From Arthrobacter sunyaminii (GTDB taxonomy: Bacteria; Actinomycetota; Actinomycetes; Actinomycetales; Micrococcaceae), in NCBI RefSeq assembly GCF_018866305.1, contig NZ_CP076456.1:3038001-3102000 (forward strand): a stretch of DNA of 64,000 nucleotides. The letters are read 5' to 3'. The position numbers and the translations under genes are program-made. This document shows, piece after piece, positions 16,379 to 24,974 of the stretch. Within the stretch, counting starts at the first letter, position 1. Every line of letters begins with the position of its first letter. The notes below the pieces were generated by a model, which was not told where the DNA came from, made no database searches, and saw nothing but the letters and a program-made list of their open reading frames with translations.

Positions 16379-17149
16379 TTAGGGCGAGACGTGCCCGGCG
16401 CTGTCGGTAATCATCAGTTCCACGGCTTCCGCCGGATCATCCACGATATGGATCAGGGCGAGGTCCTTCTCGGAGATCATCCCCTCGGCCAGCAGCGTGC
16501 CCTTGACCCAGTCCATCAGGGGACCCCAGAAGTCCGTGCCGATCAGGACAATCGGAAAGGACGTCACCTTCTGCGTCTGGACCAGCGTCATGGCTTCGAA
16601 GAGCTCGTCCATGGTTCCGAAGCCGCCCGGCAGGACGATGAACCCCTGCGCGTACTTTACGAACATGGTCTTCCGCACGAAGAAATACCGGAAGTTGATT
16701 CCCAGATCCACCCAGTCGTTCAGACCGGTTTCGAAGGGAAGCTCAATGCCCAGGCCAACAGACAGGCCGTCCGCCTCGACCGCGCCCTTGTTCGCCGCCT
16801 CCATCGACCCCGGGCCGCCGCCCGTGATGACGGCCAGCCCCTCTGCCGCGAGCAGCCGCCCCACTTCCTCGCCGAGCTTGTAATAGGCAGACCCCGGCAT
16901 GCTGCGGGCGGAACCAAAGACGCTGACAGCCGGCCCAAGCTCCGAAAGGCTGCCGAATCCCTCCACAAATTCGCTCTGGATGCGCAGCACCCGCCACGGA
17001 TCAGTGTGCGTGAAGTGCGTCTGGTCCGAAGAGTCAAGCAGGTACTGGTCCGACTGCGGCGCACGGGCCTGCGCCCTGCGCAGTTCCACCGGTCCGCGTT
17101 TGCGGGGGCTGATATCCCGGCCCCGGGAGCTGTTGTCGCTGAATTCCAT
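16379..17149 (-). CDS. LOG family protein (TIGR00730, Rossmann fold)
   Basis: A 256-residue protein with GGGPGSMEAANKGA and LPGGFGTMDELFEA, the PGGxGTxxE motif of LOG-type nucleoside-5'-monophosphate phosphoribohydrolases that release cytokinin-like bases. The N-terminal 50 residues are extra and charged. The M. tuberculosis counterpart (Rv1205) has that activity, so the reaction is inferred by family. TACCCT lies at -12 to -7 of ATG 17149. Confidence 0.9.
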   Translation of the reverse strand: MEFSDNSSRGRDISPRKRGPVELRRAQARAPQSDQYLLDSSDQTHFTHTDPWRVLRIQSEFVEGFGSLSELGPAVSVFGSARSMPGSAYYKLGEEVGRLLAAEGLAVITGGGPGSMEAANKGAVEADGLSVGLGIELPFETGLNDWVDLGINFRYFFVRKTMFVKYAQGFIVLPGGFGTMDELFEAMTLVQTQKVTSFPIVLIGTDFWGPLMDWVKGTLLAEGMISEKDLALIHIVDDPAEAVELMITDSAGHVSP

Positions 17150-17155
17150 GATTCA

Positions 17156-17161
17156 AGGGTA
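17156..17161 (-). promoter_or_regulatory. -10 element, leaderless promoter of the LOG gene
   Basis: TACCCT (minus strand) exactly -12 to -7 from ATG 17149; no Shine-Dalgarno. Confidence 0.5.
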
Positions 17162-17273
17162 GCCACATGTGTGTTCCGGGCCTCACAGGACTCCCCCGGT
17201 ACGTTTGGTTGCTCTTGCGTCACGATTATCGGCGTTTTGTGGACTCTGACACATTCCGGACACAATCGTTGGC

Positions 17274-17279
17274 TATCTT
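17274..17279 (+). promoter_or_regulatory. -10 element, leaderless promoter of gluABCD
   Basis: TATCTT exactly -12 to -7 from the gluA ATG at 17286; the bases between (CTTCTT) offer no ribosome-binding site. Confidence 0.55.
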
Positions 17280-17285
17280 CTTCTT

Positions 17286-18062
17286 ATGACCCGTGACACA
17301 ACCGAAGGCGCAACGCCTGATTCCGCCGCACCTCTTGTCTCACTCAAGAACGTCAACAAACACTTTGGCGACCTGCATGTTCTGCAGAACATCAACCTCA
17401 ATGTGGCCCGCGGTGAAGTGGTCGTAGTGATCGGCCCCTCCGGTTCCGGAAAATCGACGCTCTGCCGTGCCATCAACCGGCTGGAGACGATTGACGACGG
17501 CGAGATTGCCATCGACGGCAAGGTGCTGCCGGCCGAAGGAAAGGCACTGGCAAAACTCCGCGCCGACGTCGGCATGGTGTTCCAGTCCTTCAACCTGTTT
17601 GCCCACAAGACAATCCTCGACAACGTGTCCCTTGGCCCGGTCAAGGTCAAAGGCATGAAGAGTGCCGAGGCAAAGGCACTCTCGATGGAACTGCTGGAGC
17701 GGGTTGGCGTTGCCAACCAGGCCAATAAGCTGCCGGCGCAGCTTTCCGGCGGCCAGCAGCAGCGCGTGGCCATTGCCCGGGCCCTGGCCATGAAGCCCAA
17801 GGTCATGCTCTTTGACGAGCCCACCTCGGCCCTCGATCCCGAAATGATCAACGAGGTGCTGGACACCATGGTCAGCCTGGCCAAGGAGGGCATGACCATG
17901 ATCGTGGTAACCCACGAAATGGGATTCGCCCGCAAGGCCGCTGACCGCGTCATCTTCATGGCCGACGGACAGATTGTCGAAGAAGCCACCCCCGAAGAGT
18001 TCTTCACCAACCCGAAGAGCGACCGGGCCAAGGACTTCCTCGGCAAGATCCTTTCGCACTAG
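17286..18062 (+). CDS. gluA: Glutamate-type amino acid ABC importer, ATP-binding protein
   Basis: A 258-residue polar-amino-acid ATPase. Walker [11 protein letters not shown]-loop VFQSFNLF, signature LSGGQQQR, Walker [15 protein letters not shown] and the H-loop VVTHEMGFA are all intact. It heads the four-gene cluster ATPase, binding protein, two permeases, the order of Corynebacterium gluABCD. Glutamate is the likely substrate by synteny, with glutamine or aspartate as alternatives. The next gene starts 113 bases downstream after three short CAGTACCG repeats. Confidence 0.93.
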   Translation: MTRDTTEGATPDSAAPLVSLKNVNKHFGDLHVLQNINLNVARGEVVVVIGPSGSGKSTLCRAINRLETIDDGEIAIDGKVLPAEGKALAKLRADVGMVFQSFNLFAHKTILDNVSLGPVKVKGMKSAEAKALSMELLERVGVANQANKLPAQLSGGQQQRVAIARALAMKPKVMLFDEPTSALDPEMINEVLDTMVSLAKEGMTMIVVTHEMGFARKAADRVIFMADGQIVEEATPEEFFTNPKSDRAKDFLGKILSH

Positions 18063-18073
18063 ACCGTCCACAG

Positions 18074-18098
18074 CAGTACCGGCAGTACCGCAGTACCG
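18074..18098 (+). repeat. Three CAGTACCG direct repeats
   Basis: Copies at 18074-18081, 18083-18090 and 18091-18098 between gluA and gluB. Probably slippage-type repeats; no function assigned. Confidence 0.6.
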
Positions 18099-18175
18099 GG
18101 ATTTCACCAGTTGGGGGAAATCCTTATGAGGCTAGGTGCCCCGTCCACCGGAGCACCGCAATGCAAGGAGAAATC

Positions 18176-19021
18176 ATGCGCAAGACCCGTTACGCCGCAG
18201 CAGCCATGGCTGCCGTGGCTGCCCTGACCCTGTCCGCCTGCGGCGGAGATTCCGGCTCGGATTCCGGCAGCACCGAAGGTGCCGGCGAGAAGATCCGCAT
18301 CGGCATCAAGTTCGACCAGCCCGGCGTCGGTTTCAAGGACGGTAACGAGTACACGGGCTTCGACGTTGACGTCGCCAAGTACGTGGCCAATGAGCTCGGC
18401 TACCCCGAGGACCGGATTGAGTTCATCTCCACGCCCTCCCCGCAGCGCGAAAACATGCTCGAAAATGACCAGGTGGACATGATCCTCGCGAGCTACTCCA
18501 TCACTGATACCCGCAAGGAAAAGATTGCCTTCGCCGGCCCCTACTTCGTTGCCGGCCAGGACCTGCTGGTTCCCACCGACAGTGAAATCGGCGGCCCCGA
18601 CGAGCTCGACGGCAAGAACCTGTGCTCAGTCTCCAGCTCCACCTCCGCCCAGAAGATCAAGGACAACTACGCCGCCGGCGTGAACCTGCTGGAGCAGCCC
18701 AGCTACGCCGAGTGCGTGACCGCCATGCAGGGCGGCTCCATTGATGCCGTCACCACTGACGACATCATCCTCGCCGGCCTGGCGTCCACGGACGCCAACA
18801 AGGGCAAGTTCAAGGTCATCGGAAACACCTTCTCGGAGGAGCGCTACGGTGTGGGCCTTCCGAAGGAAGACGGACTCGTCAAGTGCGAGGACATCAACAC
18901 AGCGATCACCAAGATGGTCGAAGAGGGTGCCTGGGAAGAAGCCATCAAGAAGAACACCGAGGGCGTCGACTACACCTACAAGGCCGAGCTGAACCCGCCG
19001 GAGACGGACGCCTGCGCCTAA
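18176..19021 (+). CDS. gluB: Glutamate-type ABC importer, substrate-binding lipoprotein
   Basis: About 281 residues, with a lipoprotein signal peptide (ALTLSAC lipobox, Cys about residue 20) and a periplasmic-binding-protein family 3 domain (YTGFDVDVAKYVANELGY, DMILASYSIT, R in TDTRKEKIAF, DELDGKNLCSV). ATG 18176 follows AAGGAGA by 5 bases; an ATG at 18161 lies upstream of this ribosome-binding site and is rejected. A GC-rich hairpin follows the stop before gluC. Confidence 0.93.
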   Translation: MRKTRYAAAAMAAVAALTLSACGGDSGSDSGSTEGAGEKIRIGIKFDQPGVGFKDGNEYTGFDVDVAKYVANELGYPEDRIEFISTPSPQRENMLENDQVDMILASYSITDTRKEKIAFAGPYFVAGQDLLVPTDSEIGGPDELDGKNLCSVSSSTSAQKIKDNYAAGVNLLEQPSYAECVTAMQGGSIDAVTTDDIILAGLASTDANKGKFKVIGNTFSEERYGVGLPKEDGLVKCEDINTAITKMVEEGAWEEAIKKNTEGVDYTYKAELNPPETDACA

Positions 19022-19064
19022 CCGGTACCCCCGGTGCCTGAGGCACCGTCCCGTTCCACCCCGC

Positions 19065-19093
19065 GGCCGGGAGGGCATTGCGCTCTCCCGGCC
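19065..19093 (+). promoter_or_regulatory. Intra-operon hairpin between gluB and gluC
   Basis: Bases 19065-19073 (GGCCGGGAG) pair perfectly with 19085-19093; 11-base loop. It lacks a T-run, so it is more likely an mRNA 3'-end stabiliser or partial terminator that favours the binding protein than a full terminator. It sits 44 bases after the gluB stop. Confidence 0.6.
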
Positions 19094-19123
19094 CGGGCTT
19101 CGTCCACCATAAAGAGGTGAAAC

Positions 19124-19801
19124 ATGGAGGGTTTTACTGCCCTCTTCGAGCAGTACGACGTCGTCGGCGCTTTCTGGGTCAATATCCAGCTCGCGTTCTG
19201 GGCGGCTCTCTGGTCGCTGATACTCGGTACCGTCCTGGCGCTGATGCGGATCTCGCCGATCCCCAGCCTGCAGTGGTTCGGTGCCGCCTACGTGAATATC
19301 TTCCGGAACACTCCGCTGACCATCATCATGGTGTTCGGTTCGCTGGCTCTCTGGTCACAGCTGAACGTCAGCCTGTCTTCGGACTTCAACACCAACTTCT
19401 TCCGCCTGGCTGTACTCTCGCTCACCGTGTACCACGCGGCCTTCTTCTGTGAAGCCATCCGCAGCGGCGTCAATACCGTTCCGCTGGGACAGGCCGAAGC
19501 TGCCCGTGCCATCGGTCTGGGGTTCTTTGCGGCGGCGCGGATCATCATCATGCCGCAGGCCTTCCGCGGCGCCATCGCGCCGATCGGCAACGTGCTGATC
19601 GCCCTGGTGAAAAACACCACCGTCGCCGCCACAGCCGGTGTTGCCGTGGAAACCTCCAGCACGATGAAGACCATGATCGAGTTCTATCCCAACCTGATGA
19701 CACAGATCTTCCTGACCTTTGCCATTGGCTACGTCATCATCGTTATCCCCATCGGCCTGCTTACCACCTGGGCTTCGAAGAAACTGGCGGTGGCACGATG
19801 A
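19124..19801 (+). CDS. gluC: Glutamate-type ABC importer, permease 1
   Basis: A 225-residue HisM-type permease with about five membrane spans; the EAA loop region (GQAEAARAIGLGFFAAARII) contacts the ATPase. AGAGGTG lies 6 bases before the ATG. It overlaps gluD by 4 bases (ATGA). Confidence 0.92.
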   Translation: MEGFTALFEQYDVVGAFWVNIQLAFWAALWSLILGTVLALMRISPIPSLQWFGAAYVNIFRNTPLTIIMVFGSLALWSQLNVSLSSDFNTNFFRLAVLSLTVYHAAFFCEAIRSGVNTVPLGQAEAARAIGLGFFAAARIIIMPQAFRGAIAPIGNVLIALVKNTTVAATAGVAVETSSTMKTMIEFYPNLMTQIFLTFAIGYVIIVIPIGLLTTWASKKLAVAR

Positions 19802-20676
19802 CACAGAACGTCCTGTTTGACGCCCCGGGTCCCAAGGCCCGGCGCAACATTCGAATCGCAAACATCCTGGGTGTCCTGCTGGTGGCGGCACTGCTCTGGT
19901 TCGCTGTCTCCGGGCTGGCGGAGAAGGGCCAGTTCGAGGCCGCCAAGTGGACGCCGTTCCTGGAATGGAGCACCTGGCAGTACTACCTCCTGCCCGGCCT
20001 GCTCTCCACCCTGAAGGCTGCCGCCGTAGCAGTGGTGGCGTCCATCGCTTTCGGCCTGCTCTTCGGTATCGGCCGGCTTTCACCCTTCAAACCCATCAGG
20101 TGGGTCTGCGGCATTGTGGTGGAATTCTTCCGAGCCGTTCCCGTGCTGCTGATGATGGTGTTTTTCTACCAGTTCCTTTCCAAGTCCACCCCGGTGGACT
20201 CGGCACAGGTTCCGTTTTGGGCCGTGGTGATTGCCCTGACCCTGTACAACGGTTCGGTCATCGCCGAGCTGGTACGCTCCGGTGTCTTTGGCCTGCCGAA
20301 GGGCCAGCGCGAGGCAGGCCTGGCCATCGGGCTGACCCCGGGCCAGTCGCTGCGCAGCATCGAGATGCCGCAGGCCCTGGTTGCCATGCTGCCGGCGCTG
20401 CTGAGCCAGTTTGTGGTCATCCTGAAGGACTCAGCGCTGGGTACCTTCATCGGTTACACGGAACTGCTTGAGTACGCGCGCCGCCTGGCCAGCGGCGAAG
20501 GCAACATCCTGCCGGCGCTGCTGGTCACCGCGGCGATCTTCATCCTCCTGAACTGGCTGCTGACCTTCGCCGCCCAGCGTCTTTCACGCCGTCTGGGCGC
20601 GCGTGCCGGCAAGGTGCTGAAGATCGAGGACACCATCGAGCCCGAAGGCATTGAGGCTCCGGCTCCGGCCAAGTAG
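19798..20676 (+). CDS. gluD: Glutamate-type ABC importer, permease 2
   Basis: A 292-residue HisQ/M-type permease. The EAA-type loop (GQREAGLAIGLTPGQSLRSI) is intact, with about five spans after a longer N-terminal arm than GluC. Translation is coupled to gluC by the ATGA overlap. The C-terminal tail is Glu/Pro/Ala rich. The operon ends at the 24-bp stem just downstream. Confidence 0.92.
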   Translation: MTQNVLFDAPGPKARRNIRIANILGVLLVAALLWFAVSGLAEKGQFEAAKWTPFLEWSTWQYYLLPGLLSTLKAAAVAVVASIAFGLLFGIGRLSPFKPIRWVCGIVVEFFRAVPVLLMMVFFYQFLSKSTPVDSAQVPFWAVVIALTLYNGSVIAELVRSGVFGLPKGQREAGLAIGLTPGQSLRSIEMPQALVAMLPALLSQFVVILKDSALGTFIGYTELLEYARRLASGEGNILPALLVTAAIFILLNWLLTFAAQRLSRRLGARAGKVLKIEDTIEPEGIEAPAPAK

Positions 20677-20687
20677 CTGCCGGAACC

Positions 20688-20738
20688 GGCATAAAGAAGG
20701 GGAGGACCGGCACCGCCGGTCCTCCCCTTCTTTATGCC
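20688..20738. terminator. Bidirectional terminator, perfect 24-bp stem
   Basis: Bases 20688-20711 are exactly complementary to 20715-20738 with a 3-base loop; AAAGAA / TTCTTT in the stem provides U-rich runs both ways. It separates gluD from convergent dapE. Confidence 0.9.
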
Positions 20739-20778
20739 GTGCCTCTGTATGCCGTGCTTCTTTATGCTTTGCGCAGCC

Positions 20779-21870
20779 TCAGCTCAGCCAGGTCCGCAGC
20801 GCGGCCAGGCAGGCCCGCACAGCCGCGGCCTCAACGTGCTCGTTGTCCGTATGCGCCAGCAGGGCGTCCCCGGGACCGAAGTTCACGGCCGGGATGCCCA
20901 GGGCGCTGAACCGGGCAACGTCGGTCCAGCCGTACTTGGGTTTGGGTTCCTGCCCGACGACGGCGACAAAACTCGCCGCGGCGGTCCGGTCCAGTCCCGG
21001 CCTGGCACCGGCGGCGGCATCAGTGCGGACCAGATCGAAGCCGGAGAGCAGGTTACGGACGTATTCCTCGGCCTGTTCCACCGATTTGTCCGGGGCAAAG
21101 CGGTAGTTGATTTCCACGGTGGCTGCATCCGGAATGACGTTCCCGGCGGTTCCGCCCCAGATCTTGACGGCGTTCAGCGATTCCCGGTACTCCAGCCCCT
21201 CCACGGAGACGGTGGCAGGTTCATGGTCCCGCAGCCGGGTCAGGATTTCCGCTGCTGCGTGGATGGCGTTCTCCCCCATCCAGGCACGGGCGGAATGCGC
21301 GGCCCGGCCGGTGGTGGTGGCGTGGAAGCGCATGGTGCCGTTGCAGCCGCCCTCCACCGTGCCGTTGGTGGGTTCCAGCAGTACGGCGAAGTCTGCTTCC
21401 AGCCAGTCCGGGAACCTCTCCTGGAGCCGGCCCAGACCGGACAGCGACGCTTCCACTTCTTCATGGTCATAAAAGATGAACGTTACGTCCCGTGTCGGGT
21501 TGGCAAGCTCTGCGGCCAGCGCCAGCTGAACGGCCACCCCGCCTTTCATATCCGTGGCTCCGCGGCCGTACAGCACCTCGCCGTCCCAGGAGGAGGGAAC
21601 GGTTCCGCGCGAGCCCGGGACGGTGGGCAGCGGAACGGTGTCCAGGTGCCCGGCAAGGATCACCCGTTCGGCGCGGCCCAGCGACGTGCGCGCCATGATG
21701 GAGTCGCCGTCGCGCACCACTTCCAGGTGCGCCAGGGAGCGCAGCGCAGCCTCCACGGCGTTGGCCAGCTCCGTCTCATTGCCGGACACGCTTTCAATGT
21801 CCATCAGGTCTGCGGTCAGCAGGGCAACGTCGCGGGTCAGGTCCAGGGTGCGGGATGGCGTTTGAGTCAT
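20779..21870 (-). CDS. dapE: Succinyl-diaminopimelate desuccinylase
   Basis: A 363-residue M20 metallohydrolase that releases succinate from N-succinyl-LL-diaminopimelate in lysine and peptidoglycan synthesis. Metal ligands appear in LAGHLDTVP (His, Asp), [11 protein letters not shown] (Asp), YDHEEVEA (Glu-Glu) and the C-terminal [10 protein letters not shown] (His). It is divergent from dapD, the enzyme two steps earlier. TAGGGT at -12 to -7 of ATG 21870 suggests a leaderless message. Confidence 0.95.
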   Translation of the reverse strand: MTQTPSRTLDLTRDVALLTADLMDIESVSGNETELANAVEAALRSLAHLEVVRDGDSIMARTSLGRAERVILAGHLDTVPLPTVPGSRGTVPSSWDGEVLYGRGATDMKGGVAVQLALAAELANPTRDVTFIFYDHEEVEASLSGLGRLQERFPDWLEADFAVLLEPTNGTVEGGCNGTMRFHATTTGRAAHSARAWMGENAIHAAAEILTRLRDHEPATVSVEGLEYRESLNAVKIWGGTAGNVIPDAATVEINYRFAPDKSVEQAEEYVRNLLSGFDLVRTDAAAGARPGLDRTAAASFVAVVGQEPKPKYGWTDVARFSALGIPAVNFGPGDALLAHTDNEHVEAAAVRACLAALRTWLS

Positions 21871-21876
21871 GTCTCC

Positions 21877-21882
21877 ACCCTA
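21877..21882 (-). promoter_or_regulatory. -10 element, leaderless promoter of dapE
   Basis: TAGGGT (minus strand) exactly -12 to -7 from ATG 21870. GGTGGAG nearby could also act as a weak ribosome-binding site. Confidence 0.45.
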
Positions 21883-21944
21883 CCGATCCCATGTCTGGGC
21901 GCCGGAAGCAACCCCTGCGCCCGCGTCCGGCGGACACCAATCGG

Positions 21945-21950
21945 TAGACT
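21945..21950 (+). promoter_or_regulatory. -10 element of dapD, near-leaderless
   Basis: TAGACT at -13 to -8 from ATG 21958, one base off the exact leaderless spacing; no Shine-Dalgarno. Confidence 0.4.
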
Positions 21951-21957
21951 TGAATCC

Positions 21958-22938
21958 ATGACTTCAAGCTCCTCCTCCCCCACTGCCCGCATCGCCTCCG
22001 GCCTCGGCCTGGCCACGATCACCGACGACGGCACAGTGCTGGATGTCTGGTACCCCCGGCCCGTGCTCGAAGCCCGGGACGCGGCCGCTTCGGCTGACGC
22101 CAATTCCCTTGCCGCAGAGCTGGAAGCCGCAGCCGCCGCCATGACCGATGCCGAGCGCGGCACGCACGGCGAGGTCCTGCGCACCGAGATTGACCTCGAC
22201 GAGGCGCCGGCGGATACCGCCGATGCGTACCTGCGCCTGCATCTGCTCTCCACCCGCCTTGCCGCGCCCAACACGCTGAACCTGGACGGCATCTTCGGCA
22301 AGCTCCCCAACGTTGTCTGGACCAACTTCGGGCCGTGCGCGGTGGAAGGCTTTGAGACGGTCCGCCTGCGGCTGCGGGCCCGCGGGCCGGTCACTGTGTA
22401 CGGCGTGGACAAGTTCCCCCGGATGACGGACTACGTGGTTCCCTCCGGTGTGCGGATCGCCGACGCCGGCCGGGTCCGGCTGGGTGCGCACCTTGCCGAA
22501 GGGACCACTGTCATGCACGAAGGCTTCGTGAACTTCAACGCCGGAACACTGGGCGTCTCCATGGTGGAGGGCCGCATCTCCGCGGGCGTGGTGGTGGGCA
22601 ACGGCACCGATGTGGGCGGCGGCGCCTCCATCATGGGCACCCTCTCCGGCGGCGGCAGGGAAAGAATCACCCTTGGCGAGCGTGTGCTGCTGGGCGCCAA
22701 CTCCGGCGTTGGCATCAGCATCGGCAATGAATCCGTCGTGGAAGCCGGCCTGTACATCACCGCCGGCACCCGGGTGGCCGTGCTGATTCCCGGTGAGGAG
22801 CCGCAGACCGTCAAGGCGGTGGAGCTCTCCGGCGTGCCCAATCTGCTCTTCCGCCGTAATTCCACCACCGGTGCGGTGGAGGCCCTCGCCCGCAGCGGCG
22901 CGAGCGTGGAACTCAACGACGCCCTGCACGCCAACTAG
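21958..22938 (+). CDS. dapD: 2,3,4,5-tetrahydropyridine-2,6-dicarboxylate N-succinyltransferase
   Basis: A 326-residue acyltransferase of the actinobacterial DapD type (M. tuberculosis enzyme about 317 residues). It succinylates tetrahydrodipicolinate in the DAP/lysine pathway. Left-handed beta-helix hexapeptide repeats are seen in [20 protein letters not shown] (truncated), [17 protein letters not shown] and [16 protein letters not shown]. The frame is open far upstream across antisense dapE, but homology starts at ATG 21958. Confidence 0.95.
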   Translation: MTSSSSSPTARIASGLGLATITDDGTVLDVWYPRPVLEARDAAASADANSLAAELEAAAAAMTDAERGTHGEVLRTEIDLDEAPADTADAYLRLHLLSTRLAAPNTLNLDGIFGKLPNVVWTNFGPCAVEGFETVRLRLRARGPVTVYGVDKFPRMTDYVVPSGVRIADAGRVRLGAHLAEGTTVMHEGFVNFNAGTLGVSMVEGRISAGVVVGNGTDVGGGASIMGTLSGGGRERITLGERVLLGANSGVGISIGNESVVEAGLYITAGTRVAVLIPGEEPQTVKAVELSGVPNLLFRRNSTTGAVEALARSGASVELNDALHAN

Positions 22939-22950
22939 CACGTTCGCCCC

Positions 22951-23823
22951 TTGGCCTCCGACCCCAGCCGCCGGCGCAGCACCGGATTTGTTCCGGTGCT
23001 GCTGCTGGTGGTGCTCTTCCTGGCAGCAGTCACCGTGTACGCGGTCTCCGTCCTGCGGGAGCCGGAAGACAAGAGGCCGGAACCCGCAGCCTGCACGGCC
23101 ACAGCGGACGGTACGGCCTACCATCTGACACCCGCCCGGACATCGACGGCGGCCCTGATTTCCGGGATCTCCGTTCGGCGGGGCATGCCGGCACGCGCCG
23201 CCTCCATTGCCGTGGCCACAGCCATCCAGGAATCCGGGCTGCGGAACCTCGATTACGGGGACGACGCCGGACCGGATTCCCGCGGATTGTTTCAGCAGCG
23301 ACCGTCTCAGGGATGGGGCAGCGAAGAGCAGGTGATGCAGCCGGTGTATGCGGCAAATGCCTTCTACGATGCGCTGGAAAAGGTTCCGAATTACGCGGAC
23401 CTCCCGCTGACGGTGGCGGCACAGACGGTCCAGCGCAGCGCTTTCCCTGACGCCTACGCCGATCACGAAGCCGAGGCCAAGGCCTTCGCTTCCGCCCTGA
23501 CCGGGCACTCCCCCGCAGCGCTGACCTGCACCCTGGCTCCGCCGTCGTCCTCCGGCAGCCCGGAAGCCGTCCTGGCGGCAATGACCACCGTGTACGGGCC
23601 GGTGGAGGCAACCGTCGAAGGAGACCGCATTACGGTTGCCGGCAGCGGAACCTACGGCTGGTCCCTGGCTCAGTGGGCGGTTGCCAACGCCGAAGCCCTG
23701 TCGCTGGACTCCGTTGCGTTCGACGAACTGCGGTGGACGCGCGCAACCGGCTCCTGGGATCCCGCGCCTGCCCCGGACAACGCCGTGGTCCTTACGGTCC
23801 ATCGGGCCGCTGAACAGTCCTGA
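22951..23823 (+). CDS. Membrane-anchored lysozyme/transglycosylase-like protein
   Basis: A 290-residue protein. An N-terminal span (GFVPVLLLVVLFLAAVTVYAV) anchors an extracellular domain. ATAIQESGLRNLDYGD followed by SRGLFQQRPSQGWG resembles the catalytic Glu and second motif of SLT/lysozyme-like folds; the second half (about 190-290) is a separate small domain with no family I recognise. It probably acts on, or binds, peptidoglycan. The start is TTG 22951, 12 bases after dapD; no better start exists before the span. Some databases label homologues heavy-metal transporter, which this sequence does not support. Confidence 0.78.
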   Translation: MASDPSRRRSTGFVPVLLLVVLFLAAVTVYAVSVLREPEDKRPEPAACTATADGTAYHLTPARTSTAALISGISVRRGMPARAASIAVATAIQESGLRNLDYGDDAGPDSRGLFQQRPSQGWGSEEQVMQPVYAANAFYDALEKVPNYADLPLTVAAQTVQRSAFPDAYADHEAEAKAFASALTGHSPAALTCTLAPPSSSGSPEAVLAAMTTVYGPVEATVEGDRITVAGSGTYGWSLAQWAVANAEALSLDSVAFDELRWTRATGSWDPAPAPDNAVVLTVHRAAEQS

Positions 23824-23847
23824 ACCGGGGCCCGCAACGGGATCCAC

Positions 23848-23853
23848 TACTCT
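23848..23853 (+). promoter_or_regulatory. -10 element, leaderless promoter of galE
   Basis: TACTCT exactly -12 to -7 from the galE ATG at 23860; no Shine-Dalgarno. Confidence 0.55.
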
Positions 23854-23859
23854 GGAACC

Positions 23860-24876
23860 ATGCGAATACTAGTTACCGGAGGCACGGGATACATCGGCTC
23901 CCACACGACACTGGCACTGCTGGAAGCGGGCCACGACGTAGTGGTCCTGGACAATTTGGCCAACTCGAGCGAGGAATCCCTGAAGCGGGTTCAGGAGCTG
24001 GCCGGACGCAGCGCGGTCTTCGTGCACGCGGATCTGCTGGACGAGGGCGCTGTTGACAGCGTATTCGCAGAGCACGCGATCGACGCCGTCATCCACTTTG
24101 CCGGACTGAAGGCTGTCGGCGAATCCGTCGCAAAGCCGCTGTACTACTACCACAACAACGTGGGCGGCACCCTGAATCTGCTGCGGATGATGGACAAGCA
24201 CAATGTCCGCACCCTTGTCTTCAGCTCGTCGGCCACGGTGTACGGCGCCAGTGAAGAAGTTCCGCTGACCGAAAAGATGCCCATGGACGCGGTGAATCCC
24301 TACGGCCGCACCAAGGAGCAGATCGAAGACATCCTGGCGGATCTGGGCGCTGCCGACGGACGCTGGAATATTGCGCTGCTGCGCTACTTCAACCCCGCCG
24401 GCGCCCACGAGTCCGGCCGGATCGGTGAAGATCCCACAGGCGTGCCCAACAACCTGCTGCCGTTCGTTGCGCAGGTGGCTGTGGGCCGCCGCGAGAAGGT
24501 CATGGTGTTCGGCGATGACTACCCCACGGAGGACGGCACCGGCGTGCGGGACTACATCCATGTGGTGGACCTGGCCGCCGGTCATCTCGCCGCACTGGAA
24601 TACATCACCGTAAAGCCCGGCGTGCACCGCTGGAACCTGGGCACCGGCAACGGTTCCTCGGTCCTCCAGGTGCTGGCCGCCTTCTCCAAGGCCGCGGGCA
24701 GGGACATCCCGTATGAGATTGCTCCCCGCCGTCCCGGAGATGCCGCCGTCAGCTACGCGGATCCCTCGGCAGCCCTGGCAGACCTCGGCTGGTCCGCGCA
24801 GCGCACGCTGGATGCCATGTGCGAGGACCACTGGCGCTGGCAGAAGAACAATCCCCAGGGCTACGCCGCATCCTGA
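23860..24876 (+). CDS. galE: UDP-glucose 4-epimerase
   Basis: A 338-residue extended SDR. NAD-binding TGGTGYIGSHT, the catalytic Ser in SSSATVYG and the YxxxK motif in NPYGRTKEQIE are present, with the substrate region YFNPAGAHESGRIGEDP. It interconverts UDP-glucose and UDP-galactose for cell-wall polysaccharide or galactose use. No other Leloir gene is adjacent. It ends at a 17-bp terminator. Confidence 0.95.
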   Translation: MRILVTGGTGYIGSHTTLALLEAGHDVVVLDNLANSSEESLKRVQELAGRSAVFVHADLLDEGAVDSVFAEHAIDAVIHFAGLKAVGESVAKPLYYYHNNVGGTLNLLRMMDKHNVRTLVFSSSATVYGASEEVPLTEKMPMDAVNPYGRTKEQIEDILADLGAADGRWNIALLRYFNPAGAHESGRIGEDPTGVPNNLLPFVAQVAVGRREKVMVFGDDYPTEDGTGVRDYIHVVDLAAGHLAALEYITVKPGVHRWNLGTGNGSSVLQVLAAFSKAAGRDIPYEIAPRRPGDAAVSYADPSAALADLGWSAQRTLDAMCEDHWRWQKNNPQGYAAS

Positions 24877-24904
24877 CCCGCCGGCCCTGACGGGCGAAAC
24901 GCAA

Positions 24905-24943
24905 AAAGGCCCCCGGAATCCTGAACGGATTCCGGGGGCCTTT
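24905..24943. terminator. Bidirectional terminator, 17-bp stem
   Basis: Bases 24905-24921 pair exactly with 24927-24943 (loop TGAAC), flanked by A-run and T-run; lies between convergent galE and gltA. Confidence 0.9.
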
Positions 24944-24974
24944 GCCGTTACTGTCCTGCCGCAGGCTGTGACGC

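Noticed and set aside
18074..18098. CAGTACCG repeats as iterons, an attachment site or a CRISPR
   Set aside because: Only three 8-base copies without spacers of regular length and no replication, integrase or cas gene nearby.
20734..21957. Upstream in-frame extension of dapD across dapE
   Set aside because: Antisense to dapE; DapD homology and the TAGACT element both point to ATG 21958.
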